64,000 nt of DNA from Roseateles_C aquae (GCF_032337115.1 NZ_JAVXZY010000003.1:186001-250000); one strand, 5' to 3'; shown: positions 49,341 to 58,943, counted from the stretch's first letter. Numbers and translations: made by a program. The notes: generated by a model not told the origin, from the letters alone.

Positions 49341-50414
49341 TCAGGCGCCCAGGCAGCTGAGCATGTCGTGGATCGCCTTGATCTGCACGGCCTGCTGCGA
49401 GAAGTAGTCAGGGGCCCTGGCGTCGGCGGCGCTATAGCCCCACCAGTCCCAGCAACCATCGGGGTTCTGGGCCTTGTTGTTGTCGCGCCCCTCGGCCTGG
49501 GGATAGAGCACGATCAGATGGTTGCTGTCTGCCATCTGGTTGTAGCCGGTGCTGGTGACGTAGCGGGTGCCGTAGGGGGGCTGATTGGCCTTGTCGAGGC
49601 GGCCGTAGAGAAAGTCGGTATAGGCGTAGCCCTGCTTGCAGCCGTGCAGCGCGATATGCACGCGCGCTGGCGCGCCGTCGAGCACGGCCTGCGGGATGTA
49701 GATATAGCCCAAGCGGCTCATGCTGGCGCGGTCGCGGTCGCCAATGAAGGGGCTTTGATCGAAGCGCAGCAGCTGGCCGGTGAGCCGCTCGGCCGGAGCT
49801 TGGAGGTCGGGATAGAGATGGCGCAGGATGTCGTGCGATTGCATGAAGCCGCCGTTGTTCAGGTAGGGCGGGCAGTTCTGCGACAGCTCGGAATCCTCGG
49901 GGTTGCTGGTGATCAGCGAATGCCCGGCCGGCACATTGTCCACATAGGCCAGGCGCTCGCCGCTGATGCCCAGCGCCTCGTAGAAGGCGCGGGTCTGCGC
50001 CACCACCAGCGGATGCACGACCTGATCGCGGCTGCCGGTGAACAGGTAGACACGCTGGGACGCCAGATGGCTGAGCGGGTCGATCAGCCGGTCGGCCTCG
50101 GCCTCGCGGGCCAGCTGCAGGCAGCGCCGGGCGCTGGGTGCCGTGCTCTCGGTCAGCGGTGCCATGCCGATCTGCATGGCGGTGAGGATGCAGGCATCCT
50201 CGGCCAGCGGCGCCGCAGCCGGAAACAACTCGGCGCAGCGATACGGCCCGCCGGCGACGATGCCGGCGCCAACGAAGCTGGCCGAGTGCGCAAGGTGCAG
50301 CTGCACCGTCATGAAGGCGCCCGAGGACAGGCCGGAGACCGAGCTTTGCCCGCGCTCCACCTTGAGCTTGAGGGTGGACAGATCGAGCACCTCGGACGAA
50401 GAAAATGCTGTCAT
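49341..50414 (-). CDS. PHB depolymerase-family esterase, no signal peptide
   Basis: A protein of 357 residues from the ATG at 50414. The alpha/beta hydrolase nucleophile is Ser30 in GLSSGAFM, followed by GAGIVAGGPYRCAEL. Acidic and His candidates occur in FTGSRDQVVHP and PAGHSLITSN, with HGCKQG forming the oxyanion region. Similar proteins are annotated as poly(3-hydroxybutyrate) depolymerases, most of which are exported; here no signal peptide is seen. A phasin-like gene lies downstream, which supports intracellular polymer use. The true substrate may be another polyester or ester. Confidence 0.78.
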   Translation of the reverse strand: MTAFSSSEVLDLSTLKLKVERGQSSVSGLSSGAFMTVQLHLAHSASFVGAGIVAGGPYRCAELFPAAAPLAEDACILTAMQIGMAPLTESTAPSARRCLQLAREAEADRLIDPLSHLASQRVYLFTGSRDQVVHPLVVAQTRAFYEALGISGERLAYVDNVPAGHSLITSNPEDSELSQNCPPYLNNGGFMQSHDILRHLYPDLQAPAERLTGQLLRFDQSPFIGDRDRASMSRLGYIYIPQAVLDGAPARVHIALHGCKQGYAYTDFLYGRLDKANQPPYGTRYVTSTGYNQMADSNHLIVLYPQAEGRDNNKAQNPDGCWDWWGYSAADARAPDYFSQQAVQIKAIHDMLSCLGA

Positions 50415-50561
50415 ACACCGCTCCTTGCGCGATGGAATCGAAGCGAAGCGAATCGAAGCAAGGTCAGGCCTTGGAGACCCAGGGCAGCTGCTTCGTACTG
50501 GAGCGTATGGTGGACTGCGAGACTTGTCGTTTTGATGACGCCGCAATGACGCGGCTACGCA

Positions 50562-50693
50562 GTAGGGCGGGTCAATCGACCCGCGCGGCACCTTTGGCTC
50601 GGCTACTGTTCGTCACAAGGGCTTCCGACGCGTACCGGTAAATGACGTGCCGTTGGGGAAGGCGGGTTACGCCGTTGGCTAACCCGGCCTACG
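50562..50693. repeat. Dispersed repeat GTAGGGCGGGT...ACCCGGCCTACG, copy 2
   Basis: This 132-bp unit shares GTAGGGCGGGTCA, ACCCGCGC, GACGTGC, AAGGCGGGTTACGCC, TTGGCTAACCCGGCCTACG with the unit at 48504, in the same order and orientation, with about 30 bp of extra sequence in the middle. Together with copy 1 it brackets the phasin-like and depolymerase genes. The remaining part of the 50415-50737 gap holds only a short GAATCGAAGC direct repeat near 50434. Confidence 0.8.
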
Positions 50694-50737
50694 CCGTGAC
50701 ACGGTGCGTGACCGCGCCAGCGAACGCGCAGCTGCGC

Positions 50738-51754
50738 TCAGATCGTCCAGTCCACCGGCTCCCGCCGCGGCACGCCGTTCTGCGCATGCCTGAAGGTCGA
50801 GATCGCCGCATAGACGATCTTGCGGGCGCGGTTGATGCCGCCCAGCGGCCGGTGTTCAGGCAGGCTGTGCCAGGGCGTGAAGGACAGGTTCTCGCCGAAC
50901 ACGCGCTGGGCCGGGCTGTCGAACTGCTGGGCCGGGATGCGGATGGCGGCCACTTTGCGAAACGTCGATAGCGCCTCCGGCCACTCGATGCTGGGGTCTT
51001 CGATCGGCATGGCGGCGGCATCGGTCTGCAGCTGCACGGCGAAGTCGTAGACCACCTCCTTGCGGGCCAGCTGGCGGACCATGGCCTCGCGCAGATAGTC
51101 GTCGCCAGGTGAATCGGGAATCGTGTCGGTGGCGGGCGCGCGCGGGATGGCCGAGTACTTGACGGCCCGCGTGCCCAGCAGATACGGCGTGGTGCTCCAG
51201 TAGCGCAGCTGCAGCGGATTGGCATGTTTCTTCATCGAGCGCAGCAGATTGCCGGCCACATGCCAGTGGGTCAAAAAGAAGCAGAGCTTGGCCCACAGGC
51301 TGCCGGTCAAGGCCTTGATCAAATCGTCGAACTCCTCGACATCGCGGGTCACGAAAACCGGCGTGCTGATGACGATGAAATCCTGCGTGCGCTCCTGCCG
51401 CTCGGCCTCCAGCAGCTTGTCGCCGGGCACGCCCATCAGCTTGATGGCCATGCCGCGGATATCGGCGTTGATGTCGGGCTGAATCGTGCCATCCTGGTTG
51501 GAAAAACGTATCCAGGCCGGGTAGGTCTTGCCGGGCTCGGCGAACACGCCAATGCGCAGTTCTTCCGGCAGATCGGGTTCGACGATGAACTCGGCGCGCA
51601 CCAGCCCGTGCATCTTGGGATGGGCATCGCGGCGCATCGGGCCGCCGGCGTTGTCGCGAACGATCTTGGCCTGCAGGCGCGCCGCCAGATCGTTGATGCA
51701 CTGGGCTTCATTGGCGGGTGGAGATTCCAGCGCGGAGAGTTTGCTATCGCTCAT
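50738..51754 (-). CDS. Catalase-family heme protein
   Basis: A protein of 338 residues, shorter than a classic monofunctional catalase. Catalase landmarks include the His in KMHGLVRAEFIVEP, the RFSN segment, DIRGMAIKLMG, and the proximal heme region RARKIVYAAISTFRHAQNG with Tyr as likely ligand. There is no NADPH-binding C-terminus. Such minicatalase-like proteins include peroxygenases and allene oxide synthase-type enzymes, so the reaction may not be peroxide dismutation. It is near a DyP peroxidase operon. Confidence 0.83.
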   Translation of the reverse strand: MSDSKLSALESPPANEAQCINDLAARLQAKIVRDNAGGPMRRDAHPKMHGLVRAEFIVEPDLPEELRIGVFAEPGKTYPAWIRFSNQDGTIQPDINADIRGMAIKLMGVPGDKLLEAERQERTQDFIVISTPVFVTRDVEEFDDLIKALTGSLWAKLCFFLTHWHVAGNLLRSMKKHANPLQLRYWSTTPYLLGTRAVKYSAIPRAPATDTIPDSPGDDYLREAMVRQLARKEVVYDFAVQLQTDAAAMPIEDPSIEWPEALSTFRKVAAIRIPAQQFDSPAQRVFGENLSFTPWHSLPEHRPLGGINRARKIVYAAISTFRHAQNGVPRREPVDWTI

Positions 51755-51904
51755 GCATTCATCCTCGATCTGTGCTGCCCGTTCAAGTGGGCGGAGTATG
51801 TCACTCGCTGCCTGCGGCTGCCAGCGCCACCTCGATGATCGGCAATCTTGCGGATGTGCTGCGTGCCCGGCTGTGTCAGAGTCCAGCGTCGGGAGGCTTT
51901 GTTT

Positions 51905-53194
51905 ATGACGAATTGCTCTGTGCGGCTGTCTACAACCCTGCGGTCTTTGCTGGCGCGCTTCATCGCTGCCGCGCTGTTGCCGGCGAGCCTGCTCTGCCAT
52001 GCAGCGGGTGCCGAGCCCTCGGCCACTGCCGCGTCGAACCCTCAGGCTTCCGCCAGCGCGGCCCAGGGTGACAGCAAGCAGGGCAACAACGAGAAGGGCA
52101 ATAAGGATTCGAATCCGGAGGGCAAGAACAGCGGGCCCAATCCAGCGCCCAACCAAGGGCCCAGAAAACCTGAAGCGCCGGCAAGTCCGGCGAGCGCAGC
52201 GACGCTGCAACTGCATGCTGCGCCGGCGCAGCTGCGCAGCTGGCCTCTAGCGGTGTTTGTGGCTACTGACCTGACGGCAGCGGAGCAGCCTGTACTGAAG
52301 CTCCATTTTGGTCATTCGGTACGCACCGCAGAAGACAGCTATTGCGTGTTGGAAAACCCCCAGGTGCAGCGACATGCCAAATGGATGGATGGGCCTGCAA
52401 CGATGCGCGGAGTGGAAACTCAGAATGCTGGTCCACATGTTTCAACAACGACGGAGCTGAACGGAACCCTGCTGCTCTTCAATGCGGAACAGAACACTGA
52501 CAAGTGCCATATTCCTCTGAGCAATTCGGTGACGCGAGTGCGGCCTCAGCTGCTCTGGCAGCAGCCGGGCTGCACGGATTGCAGCGTGATCGCCGAGCAG
52601 CCCCTGCTGCTGGGGACGCCTTTGATAGCTGCCGGCTGGAGTGCATTGCTGTTGATTGGCTTTACCGGCCTGCTCAAGCTGCTGTGTGGGCGCCAGCACC
52701 GCTTGATCGAACTCTTGCTAAAGGATGGCAGGCTCTCGCTGGCCAAATGGCAGATGGCCTTGTGGACCTATGCGATCGGTTTCGTGCTGCTCTACATCTT
52801 CTTGCTCCGGCTCGATTTCAGCAGTCCACCGGAAACGCTCTACCTCTTGATGTTCTCGGCAACGGCAACCGCCTGGATCAGCCGCCTTGCCGGCCCGCCG
52901 CTGCCACCGGCAGGGGCTTTGGCAATGCCCCTGCCGGAGACCCGTGGCGCCGAGCTGCCTGTTTGGCGCTGGAGCGATCTGCTGTCGGCGCCGGACGGCG
53001 ATCCCGAGGGCGCCCGACTGGCATTGAGCCGAGCGCAGATGTTTTTCTGGACTGTGGTCTTGGCCTTGGCATTTGTCGTCAAGAGCATGTTGCTGTCTGC
53101 CGTTTGGAGCATTCCTATAGAGGTCCTGGCGCTGATGGGGGTCAGCCAACTTGGCTACCTCGGCGGCAAGTATGGGGGAGGCCTCGCGCGCTGA
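51905..53194 (+). CDS. Secreted/membrane protein with low-complexity linker, unknown function
   Basis: A protein of 429 residues with a signal peptide ending LCHA. A 60-residue Asn/Gly/Lys/Pro-rich linker follows. A beta-rich domain (about 95-225) has an isolated Cys pattern (SYCVLE, DKCHIP, GCTDCSVI). The C-terminal half has four membrane helices. No family is recognised. It is divergent from the catalase-family gene with 150 bp between them. Confidence 0.72.
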   Translation: MTNCSVRLSTTLRSLLARFIAAALLPASLLCHAAGAEPSATAASNPQASASAAQGDSKQGNNEKGNKDSNPEGKNSGPNPAPNQGPRKPEAPASPASAATLQLHAAPAQLRSWPLAVFVATDLTAAEQPVLKLHFGHSVRTAEDSYCVLENPQVQRHAKWMDGPATMRGVETQNAGPHVSTTTELNGTLLLFNAEQNTDKCHIPLSNSVTRVRPQLLWQQPGCTDCSVIAEQPLLLGTPLIAAGWSALLLIGFTGLLKLLCGRQHRLIELLLKDGRLSLAKWQMALWTYAIGFVLLYIFLLRLDFSSPPETLYLLMFSATATAWISRLAGPPLPPAGALAMPLPETRGAELPVWRWSDLLSAPDGDPEGARLALSRAQMFFWTVVLALAFVVKSMLLSAVWSIPIEVLALMGVSQLGYLGGKYGGGLAR

Positions 53195-53280
53195 CCTGCG
53201 GTGTGCTGGCAAATGGGGATGGCCAGCGCCGGTGCCCACGCTAGAGTCAGGGCCTCCTATGCATGCAAGGAGTCCCAGCC

Positions 53281-54324
53281 ATGCCCAGCTATCAATCCCC
53301 CGGCCTGACCCTGAGCCTGAACTGCACGGCGCCGCGCGACACCATCGTCGAGCTGCAGCGTGATCTGCGCGCCTTGGGCTATCTGCGCGGGGGCATCGAT
53401 GGCAGCTTCGGGCCGGGCACACAGGCGGCGGTGGCGGCCCTGCAGTACGATCTGCTACACAACGATGGCAGTTCCAAGGGCGGCGACGGCGCGGCGCCGG
53501 TGGCCATCAAGAGTTTCAACGGCGCGGGCGGCGTGGCGCCGGTGGCGGCCGTCACCGGCGTGTTCGATCAGTCGCTGGCGGCCTGCCTGGTGGCGCTGCG
53601 CGGCGATACGCGCATCCCCACGCTGCCGGAGGCGCAGGACCCGGCGGCCGAGAACGCCCGCGCGATGGCCGCGGTGGCCAACAGCCGCAGCACGGTGGCA
53701 CCGACGCCCTTCATCCTGGCCATCGTCAAGCAGGAAAGCAGCGGCCAGCATTTCCAGCTGCCCACCCACAGCAGCAGCGACAGCTTCATCACCGTCGGCC
53801 TGGACCGCAACAATGCCGCCAGCCCGCAGCAGATCACCTCGCGCGGCTTTGGCCTGGGCCAGTACACGCTGTTCCATCACCCGCCACGCGCCGAGGAGGT
53901 GGCCGACTTCATGCTCGATCCGGTGCGCAATGTCGAACGGGCGCAGCAGGAGCTGCGCGACAAGTTCGATCACTTCGTTGCCGGGCCGAGCGACACGGCC
54001 GACGACCGTCTGGCCGAGCACCCGCTGATCAGCCTGCGCCTGTGCCGCTATCAGCCGAGCGACAGCCGCTATATGCGCGACTGCGCCAACTGCGCGCGCG
54101 CGGTGCGCACGCTCACCCTTGGCGTTGGCACGCCGTTTTTTGCCGGCGCCAGCGGCAGCTATCAAACCACGCAGTACTACAGCACGCTGCCCTACCTGAA
54201 CGTGCCGGACCGGGCCGAGTTCCTCTGCGACTGGCCCTATGCGGTGCGGCGCTACAACGGCTCGGGCGTCAATTCCTTCCACTACCAGACCCGCGTGCTG
54301 CTGAACCTCGCAGCGCAGGCGTGA
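53281..54324 (+). CDS. Peptidoglycan-binding domain protein
   Basis: A protein of 347 residues from the ATG at 53281, preceded by AAGGAG. The N-terminal part is a PG_binding_1-type domain (VELQRDLRALGYLRGGIDGSFGPGTQAAVAALQYDLL). The C-terminal part contains IVKQESSGQHFQ and GFGLGQYTLFHH, which recall a lytic transglycosylase-like fold with a Glu at the expected place, but the match is weak. No signal peptide is seen. Likely role: cell-wall binding or turnover. Confidence 0.72.
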   Translation: MPSYQSPGLTLSLNCTAPRDTIVELQRDLRALGYLRGGIDGSFGPGTQAAVAALQYDLLHNDGSSKGGDGAAPVAIKSFNGAGGVAPVAAVTGVFDQSLAACLVALRGDTRIPTLPEAQDPAAENARAMAAVANSRSTVAPTPFILAIVKQESSGQHFQLPTHSSSDSFITVGLDRNNAASPQQITSRGFGLGQYTLFHHPPRAEEVADFMLDPVRNVERAQQELRDKFDHFVAGPSDTADDRLAEHPLISLRLCRYQPSDSRYMRDCANCARAVRTLTLGVGTPFFAGASGSYQTTQYYSTLPYLNVPDRAEFLCDWPYAVRRYNGSGVNSFHYQTRVLLNLAAQA

Positions 54325-54346
54325 ACAAGAAACTTTGGAGCTTCCC

Positions 54347-55333
54347 ATGTCCTTCGGCGTCATCATCGATGTGGCCATCGGCCTGATCTTTGTCTACCTC
54401 TTGCTGGGCCTGGTCGGCTCGGCTGCGCAGGAGGCCTGTGCCAGCCTGTTGAACTGGCGCGGCAAGCATCTGCAGCAGGGCCTGCGCGCACTCTTGGCCC
54501 ACGAGGGCTTTGGCGGCAAGGCCGGCAACTGGCTGTTCGAGGCGGTCAGCGGCCATGGCATGCTGTCCACGGCCGGCGGCACGCGGGCGCCGTCCTATGT
54601 GGCGGCCGGCAACTTCGGCATGGCGCTGATCGAGTCGCTGATGGATGGCTCGCAGGCGCCGGTGTTCACGCAGGTGGAACGCAGCGTCGCGCAGCTGCCC
54701 GCCGGGCGACTGAAGCAGGCGCTGACGGCGCTGCTGAACCAGGCGGGCGGGGATCTGGACAAGTTCCGCGGTGGCGTCGAGCGCTGGTTTGACGACGGCA
54801 TGGACCGCGTCAGCGGCGCCTACAAGCGCTTCTCGCAGAACTTCATGCTGATCTTCGGTTTCGTGATCGCCTTTGGCGGCAATTTCGACACCATCGAGAT
54901 GACCAAGAAGCTCTGGGCCGACCCGGTCGCCCGCGCGCAGGTGATGGAACAGGCCAAGACCTTTGCCAAGGAGCATCCGGATGGCGTGGCGCCGGCTCCT
55001 GCTGCGGCGGCGTCGAGCGTGGCGGCAGCGCAAGTCGCGAGTGGTGCGAGCGCTGCAGCGGCCAAGCCAGCCGCCGCCGAGCCCAAGTCGCTGCGCGACA
55101 CCGTGGCGCCGGTGCAGGCGGCCTTTGATCCGGTCAAGCAGCTGCCGCTGCCTTTCGGCTGGCCCAATGGTTTTGACTGCGCGGCCTTCTGGTCGCTGAG
55201 CAAGCTGCTGGGCTGCGCGATCACCGCGCTGGCCGTCGCGCTGGGTGCGCCGTTCTGGTTCGACACGCTGCAGAAGTTCCTCAATCTGCGGGCGGCCGGG
55301 CCGAAGCCGGCGAAGTCGGACAGCGTGGCTTGA
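54347..55333 (+). CDS. Membrane protein of unknown function
   Basis: A protein of 328 residues from the ATG at 54347 with GGAG upstream. An N-terminal helix (VIIDVAIGLIFVYLLLGLVGSAAQEA) is followed by a soluble part, a second helix near 165-185 (MLIFGFVIAFGG), an Ala-rich linker (about 210-245), and a last helix near 285-305. It lies 22 bp after the peptidoglycan-binding gene and is co-transcribed with it. No family is recognised. Confidence 0.75.
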   Translation: MSFGVIIDVAIGLIFVYLLLGLVGSAAQEACASLLNWRGKHLQQGLRALLAHEGFGGKAGNWLFEAVSGHGMLSTAGGTRAPSYVAAGNFGMALIESLMDGSQAPVFTQVERSVAQLPAGRLKQALTALLNQAGGDLDKFRGGVERWFDDGMDRVSGAYKRFSQNFMLIFGFVIAFGGNFDTIEMTKKLWADPVARAQVMEQAKTFAKEHPDGVAPAPAAAASSVAAAQVASGASAAAAKPAAAEPKSLRDTVAPVQAAFDPVKQLPLPFGWPNGFDCAAFWSLSKLLGCAITALAVALGAPFWFDTLQKFLNLRAAGPKPAKSDSVA

Positions 55334-55351
55334 GCCTGGCGCAGGCGGGCC

Positions 55352-56809
55352 TCAGTGCTTGTGCGCCTCGGGCTGCAGCTTGCGCAGGGTGTCGGCCAGC
55401 TTGAGCGACTGGCGCAGCTCGGCCAGCGTGCCCGAGCGGCCATGCACGCCGACGATCAGCTGCACCGGCAGGGCCTCGCGCTGGATCAGCTGATCCAAGT
55501 CCTTGCTCATCGCGAAAGCGGCCGGCACCGGGCCGACATCGGGGATGTAGAACAGATCGCCCTGGAACAGCGCGCCGCAGGCACTGTCAAAGGCGACCAG
55601 TGATTCGTTGGCATGGCTGTTGGCCAGTGGCATCAGCCGGATGCGGCGGTCGCCAAGGTCCAGCTCATTGACCTCGCGCAGCTCGCTGACCCGCGCCGCC
55701 AGCGCCTCGCCGTGCTGGCGGCGTACAGCCTGCGTGGCCTCGGGGCCGGCCAGGATCTGCAACTGCTCGCTGGCGAAGGCCGGCAGCCCGGCAATGTGGT
55801 CACGGTGCGTGTGCGAGATGAGCACATGACTGACCGGCCGCCCCGGCGCCAGCTGCGCGATCTGCGCGCGCACCTGATTCGCCTCGGCAACGCTGACCGG
55901 CGCGTCATAAACGACGATGCCGCGCTCGCCGATCGAGAAGGCGCTGTGGTAAGACGAAGCCGCGCCATCTACGCGGTAGCAGCCCGGCCCGATGGGCGTG
56001 GCACGCAGACCGCTCGCAGCCGTGGCTTCCACATAGCCGGCCGGCAGATCGAACACCCCGGGCAGCGGACCGGCCATGGTTTGCGCCTGCAGCTGCCAGC
56101 GCACCAGCGTCTTCTCGGCGCGTGACTCGCTGATGCGGCGCGGCTGGCGCAGGCCATCGGCGAGCGGCTGGAAGTCGGCATAGTCATAGCGTCGGCTGGC
56201 GCTGATGGCGGCACGCGGCTCGCCCGTGCCGGCGTCCAGCAGCAGCTGGGCCGGGCGGCCGGCCAGATCCTTGAAGTCCAGCTGGCTCGCGCCCGCTGCG
56301 GGCCGAAGGCCCTGGCTGGCGGCCAGCTCCAGCAGCAGCGCCGGTGCGAGGAACTGCAGCTCGGCCAGATCGGCGCGTGCGGCCTCGGCGTTCTTGCGCA
56401 AGATCTCCGTGCCGTTGCGCCACTTCAGCAGGTCCACGGTCGCGCTGCCGTCGGGGCCGCCGGTCTGCAGAAAGCTGAACTGGATCGGGCCGGGGTACTG
56501 GCTGCCCGTCACCAGCCGGAAGCGGCCATCGCGATCCAGCAGCAGCGTCTGGCTGACGGGCACCGGCACCTCGGCCTGTGATGGCCGCGGCGCCTGCTCG
56601 CCGACCAGGCGCTCGCCGCTCATCGCCAGGCTCAGCAACTGCCAGCGGGCGGATGGGCTGGCCGCTTGCTGAACCGGCGTAGTGCCACTTGGCGCAGGCT
56701 CGGCTGCTGCGGCAGGCAGGCCGGCGAGGGCCAGGCAGACGGACAGTAGCTGGGGCAGCAGGCCGCCAGTCAGGCGGGGCGGGGCAGGCAGGCGTGAGAG
56801 GTGCTTCAT
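55352..56809 (-). CDS. Secreted metallo-beta-lactamase-fold hydrolase
   Basis: A protein of 485 residues from the ATG at 56809 with a signal peptide ending AAAA. An extra N-terminal beta-rich domain of about 260 residues precedes the MBL fold, where HTHRDH (zinc motif), LANSHANESLVAFD and GDLFYIPD are seen. The His/Asp set would support a two-metal site. It is divergent from the SPFH gene. The substrate is unknown. Confidence 0.85.
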   Translation of the reverse strand: MKHLSRLPAPPRLTGGLLPQLLSVCLALAGLPAAAAEPAPSGTTPVQQAASPSARWQLLSLAMSGERLVGEQAPRPSQAEVPVPVSQTLLLDRDGRFRLVTGSQYPGPIQFSFLQTGGPDGSATVDLLKWRNGTEILRKNAEAARADLAELQFLAPALLLELAASQGLRPAAGASQLDFKDLAGRPAQLLLDAGTGEPRAAISASRRYDYADFQPLADGLRQPRRISESRAEKTLVRWQLQAQTMAGPLPGVFDLPAGYVEATAASGLRATPIGPGCYRVDGAASSYHSAFSIGERGIVVYDAPVSVAEANQVRAQIAQLAPGRPVSHVLISHTHRDHIAGLPAFASEQLQILAGPEATQAVRRQHGEALAARVSELREVNELDLGDRRIRLMPLANSHANESLVAFDSACGALFQGDLFYIPDVGPVPAAFAMSKDLDQLIQREALPVQLIVGVHGRSGTLAELRQSLKLADTLRKLQPEAHKH

Positions 56810-56992
56810 GGTGGCGCCGATTATCTGCACCCGCTTCGCCTTGGCTCCGTGCTTGAAGTCAGCCCCCGCACTTACTTATGTGTTCCTGATGCAGCCGGGA
56901 GGACAAACGCGTCTGACGAGGCGGGAGCTGTGCCCACCTCGGGCGATGCAGCGGCGCCGGGCGGTGCCGCGCAGAACAACAGGAGGACAACA

Positions 56993-58924
56993 ATGAGTTT
57001 CGATTTCCTGGGCAGCAACGCTGTGCTGCTCTATGCACTGCTGGGCCTGGCCCTGCTGGCGCTGCTGGTGCTGGCCAGCGGCATGGTGCGCTACATCCCG
57101 AATGACCGCATCGGCGTGATCGAAAAGCTGTGGAGCGCGCATGGCTCGGTGCAGGCGGGCTTGCTGGCCATGCAGGGCGAGGCCGGCCTGCAGCCCGAGC
57201 TGCGCCGCGGCGGCTTTCATTTCTTCACCCCTTTCCAGTACCGCGTGCACATCCATCCGATGGTGTCCATCACCCAGGGCAAGATCGGCTATGTGTTTGC
57301 CCGCGACGGCATCGACCTGCCGGCTGGCCAGACCCTGGCCAGCAACGCCCAGACCGATAACTTTCTCGATGTGCGCGCCTTCCTGCAGGGCGGCGGCCAG
57401 AAGGGCCCGCAACGCAAGGTGCTGCGCGAAGGCACCCACATCATCAACCCGGCGCTGTTCGTGGTGATGAGCGAGGAAACCACCTACGCGCTGAATATGG
57501 ACGCGCAGGAGCGGGCCTATTACGACCGCATGCGCGAGCTGCTCGACGAACGCCAGGCCTTCACCCCGGTGGTGATCAAGGAGAAGAGCGGCACGCATGA
57601 GTCGGACCAGCTGGCCATCGTCACCGTGCAGGACGGCCCGGCGCTGTCGCGCGACGAGCTGCTGGCGCCCGATGTGGGCGATGCGCACAACAGCTTCCAG
57701 GAGCCGGAGCGCTTTCTCGCTGCCGGTGGCCGCCGCGGCCGCCAGGAGCGGGTGCTGGTCGAAGGCACGTACTACATCAACCGGCTCTTCGCAACGGTGG
57801 AGTTCATCAGCAAGACCATCATCCCGGTCGGCTTTGTCGGCGTGGTCGTGTCCTACACCGGCAGCCGCGGCGAGGATGTGTCGGGCAGCGAGTACAGCCA
57901 TGGCGAGCTGGTCAACGCCGGCTGCCGCGGTGTCTGGCGCGAGCCGCTGATGCCCGGCAAGTACGCCTTCAACACCTATGCCGGCAAGATCGAGCTGGTG
58001 CCGACGACCAATTTCGTGCTGATGTGGAAAAGCGGCGAGAGCGGCTCCAGTTTCGACTCGAACCTGCGCGAGATCACGCTGATCACCAAGGATGCCTTCG
58101 AGCCGCAGCTGCCGTTGTCGGTCGTCGTGCACATCGACTACCGCAAGGCGCCGATGGTGGTGCAGCGCTTTGGCAATGTGAAGCAGCTGGTCGAGCAGAC
58201 ATTGGACCCGATGGTGTCCAGCTACTTCAAGAATGTGTCGCAGACGCACACCTTCATCGAGCTGATCCAGTCGCGTTCGGAGCTGCAGACCAATGCCTCG
58301 CGCGATATGCGCGAACGCTTCCTGGCCTATTCGCTGGAGTTCCAGGAGGTGCTGATCGGCACGCCGCGCCCGCAAGCCGGCGACCACAAGATCGAGGCCA
58401 TCATGGCCCAGCTGCGCGACCGCCAGATCGCCCGCGAGCAGGTCGAGACCTTTGCGCAAAAGGAGATCGCCGCCAACAAGCAGCGCGAGTTGAATGAGGC
58501 CGAGAAGCGGGCCGAGAAGCAGGCCGAGCTGACGGCGTCGCTGGTCGACATCTCGATCAAGGAGAACCAGGGCGCCGCCGCCGTCAAGGCCGCGGAAAAG
58601 AAGCGTCAGGAGATCGAGGCCTTGGCCCAGGCCGACCGCTTCCGCCAGGAGGCCGAGGGTCAGGGCCGTGCGGCTGCCATCCGCTCGGTCGGCGAGGCCG
58701 AAGGCGCGGCCATCCAGGCCAAGTCAGACGCCTTGCAGGGCGAGGGCGCCGACAAGCAGCTGATGCAGACGGTGATGCTGCGCCTGGCCGAGGCCTTCGA
58801 GGCGGCCAAGGTGCCGCTGGTGCCGCAGATCCAGCTCGGTGCTCAGTCCGATGGCGGCAATGCCTTCGGCACCTTGCTGGGCCTGATGAGCGCGCTCAAG
58901 GCGCAGGAACTGCGCCGCGATTGA
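56993..58924 (+). CDS. SPFH/band-7 (flotillin-like) membrane protein
   Basis: A protein of 643 residues with a perfect AGGAGG ribosome site. An N-terminal membrane helix (AVLLYALLGLALLALLVLASGM) is followed by the SPFH domain (NDRIGVIEKLWSAHGS...; VVHIDYRKAPMVVQRFG) and a long Ala/Glu/Lys coiled coil (about 480-600). It should form lipid-associated scaffolds on the inner membrane. No NfeD gene is adjacent. Confidence 0.9.
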   Translation: MSFDFLGSNAVLLYALLGLALLALLVLASGMVRYIPNDRIGVIEKLWSAHGSVQAGLLAMQGEAGLQPELRRGGFHFFTPFQYRVHIHPMVSITQGKIGYVFARDGIDLPAGQTLASNAQTDNFLDVRAFLQGGGQKGPQRKVLREGTHIINPALFVVMSEETTYALNMDAQERAYYDRMRELLDERQAFTPVVIKEKSGTHESDQLAIVTVQDGPALSRDELLAPDVGDAHNSFQEPERFLAAGGRRGRQERVLVEGTYYINRLFATVEFISKTIIPVGFVGVVVSYTGSRGEDVSGSEYSHGELVNAGCRGVWREPLMPGKYAFNTYAGKIELVPTTNFVLMWKSGESGSSFDSNLREITLITKDAFEPQLPLSVVVHIDYRKAPMVVQRFGNVKQLVEQTLDPMVSSYFKNVSQTHTFIELIQSRSELQTNASRDMRERFLAYSLEFQEVLIGTPRPQAGDHKIEAIMAQLRDRQIAREQVETFAQKEIAANKQRELNEAEKRAEKQAELTASLVDISIKENQGAAAVKAAEKKRQEIEALAQADRFRQEAEGQGRAAAIRSVGEAEGAAIQAKSDALQGEGADKQLMQTVMLRLAEAFEAAKVPLVPQIQLGAQSDGGNAFGTLLGLMSALKAQELRRD

Positions 58925-58943
58925 GTGCGCGACCGGCGCCTGC

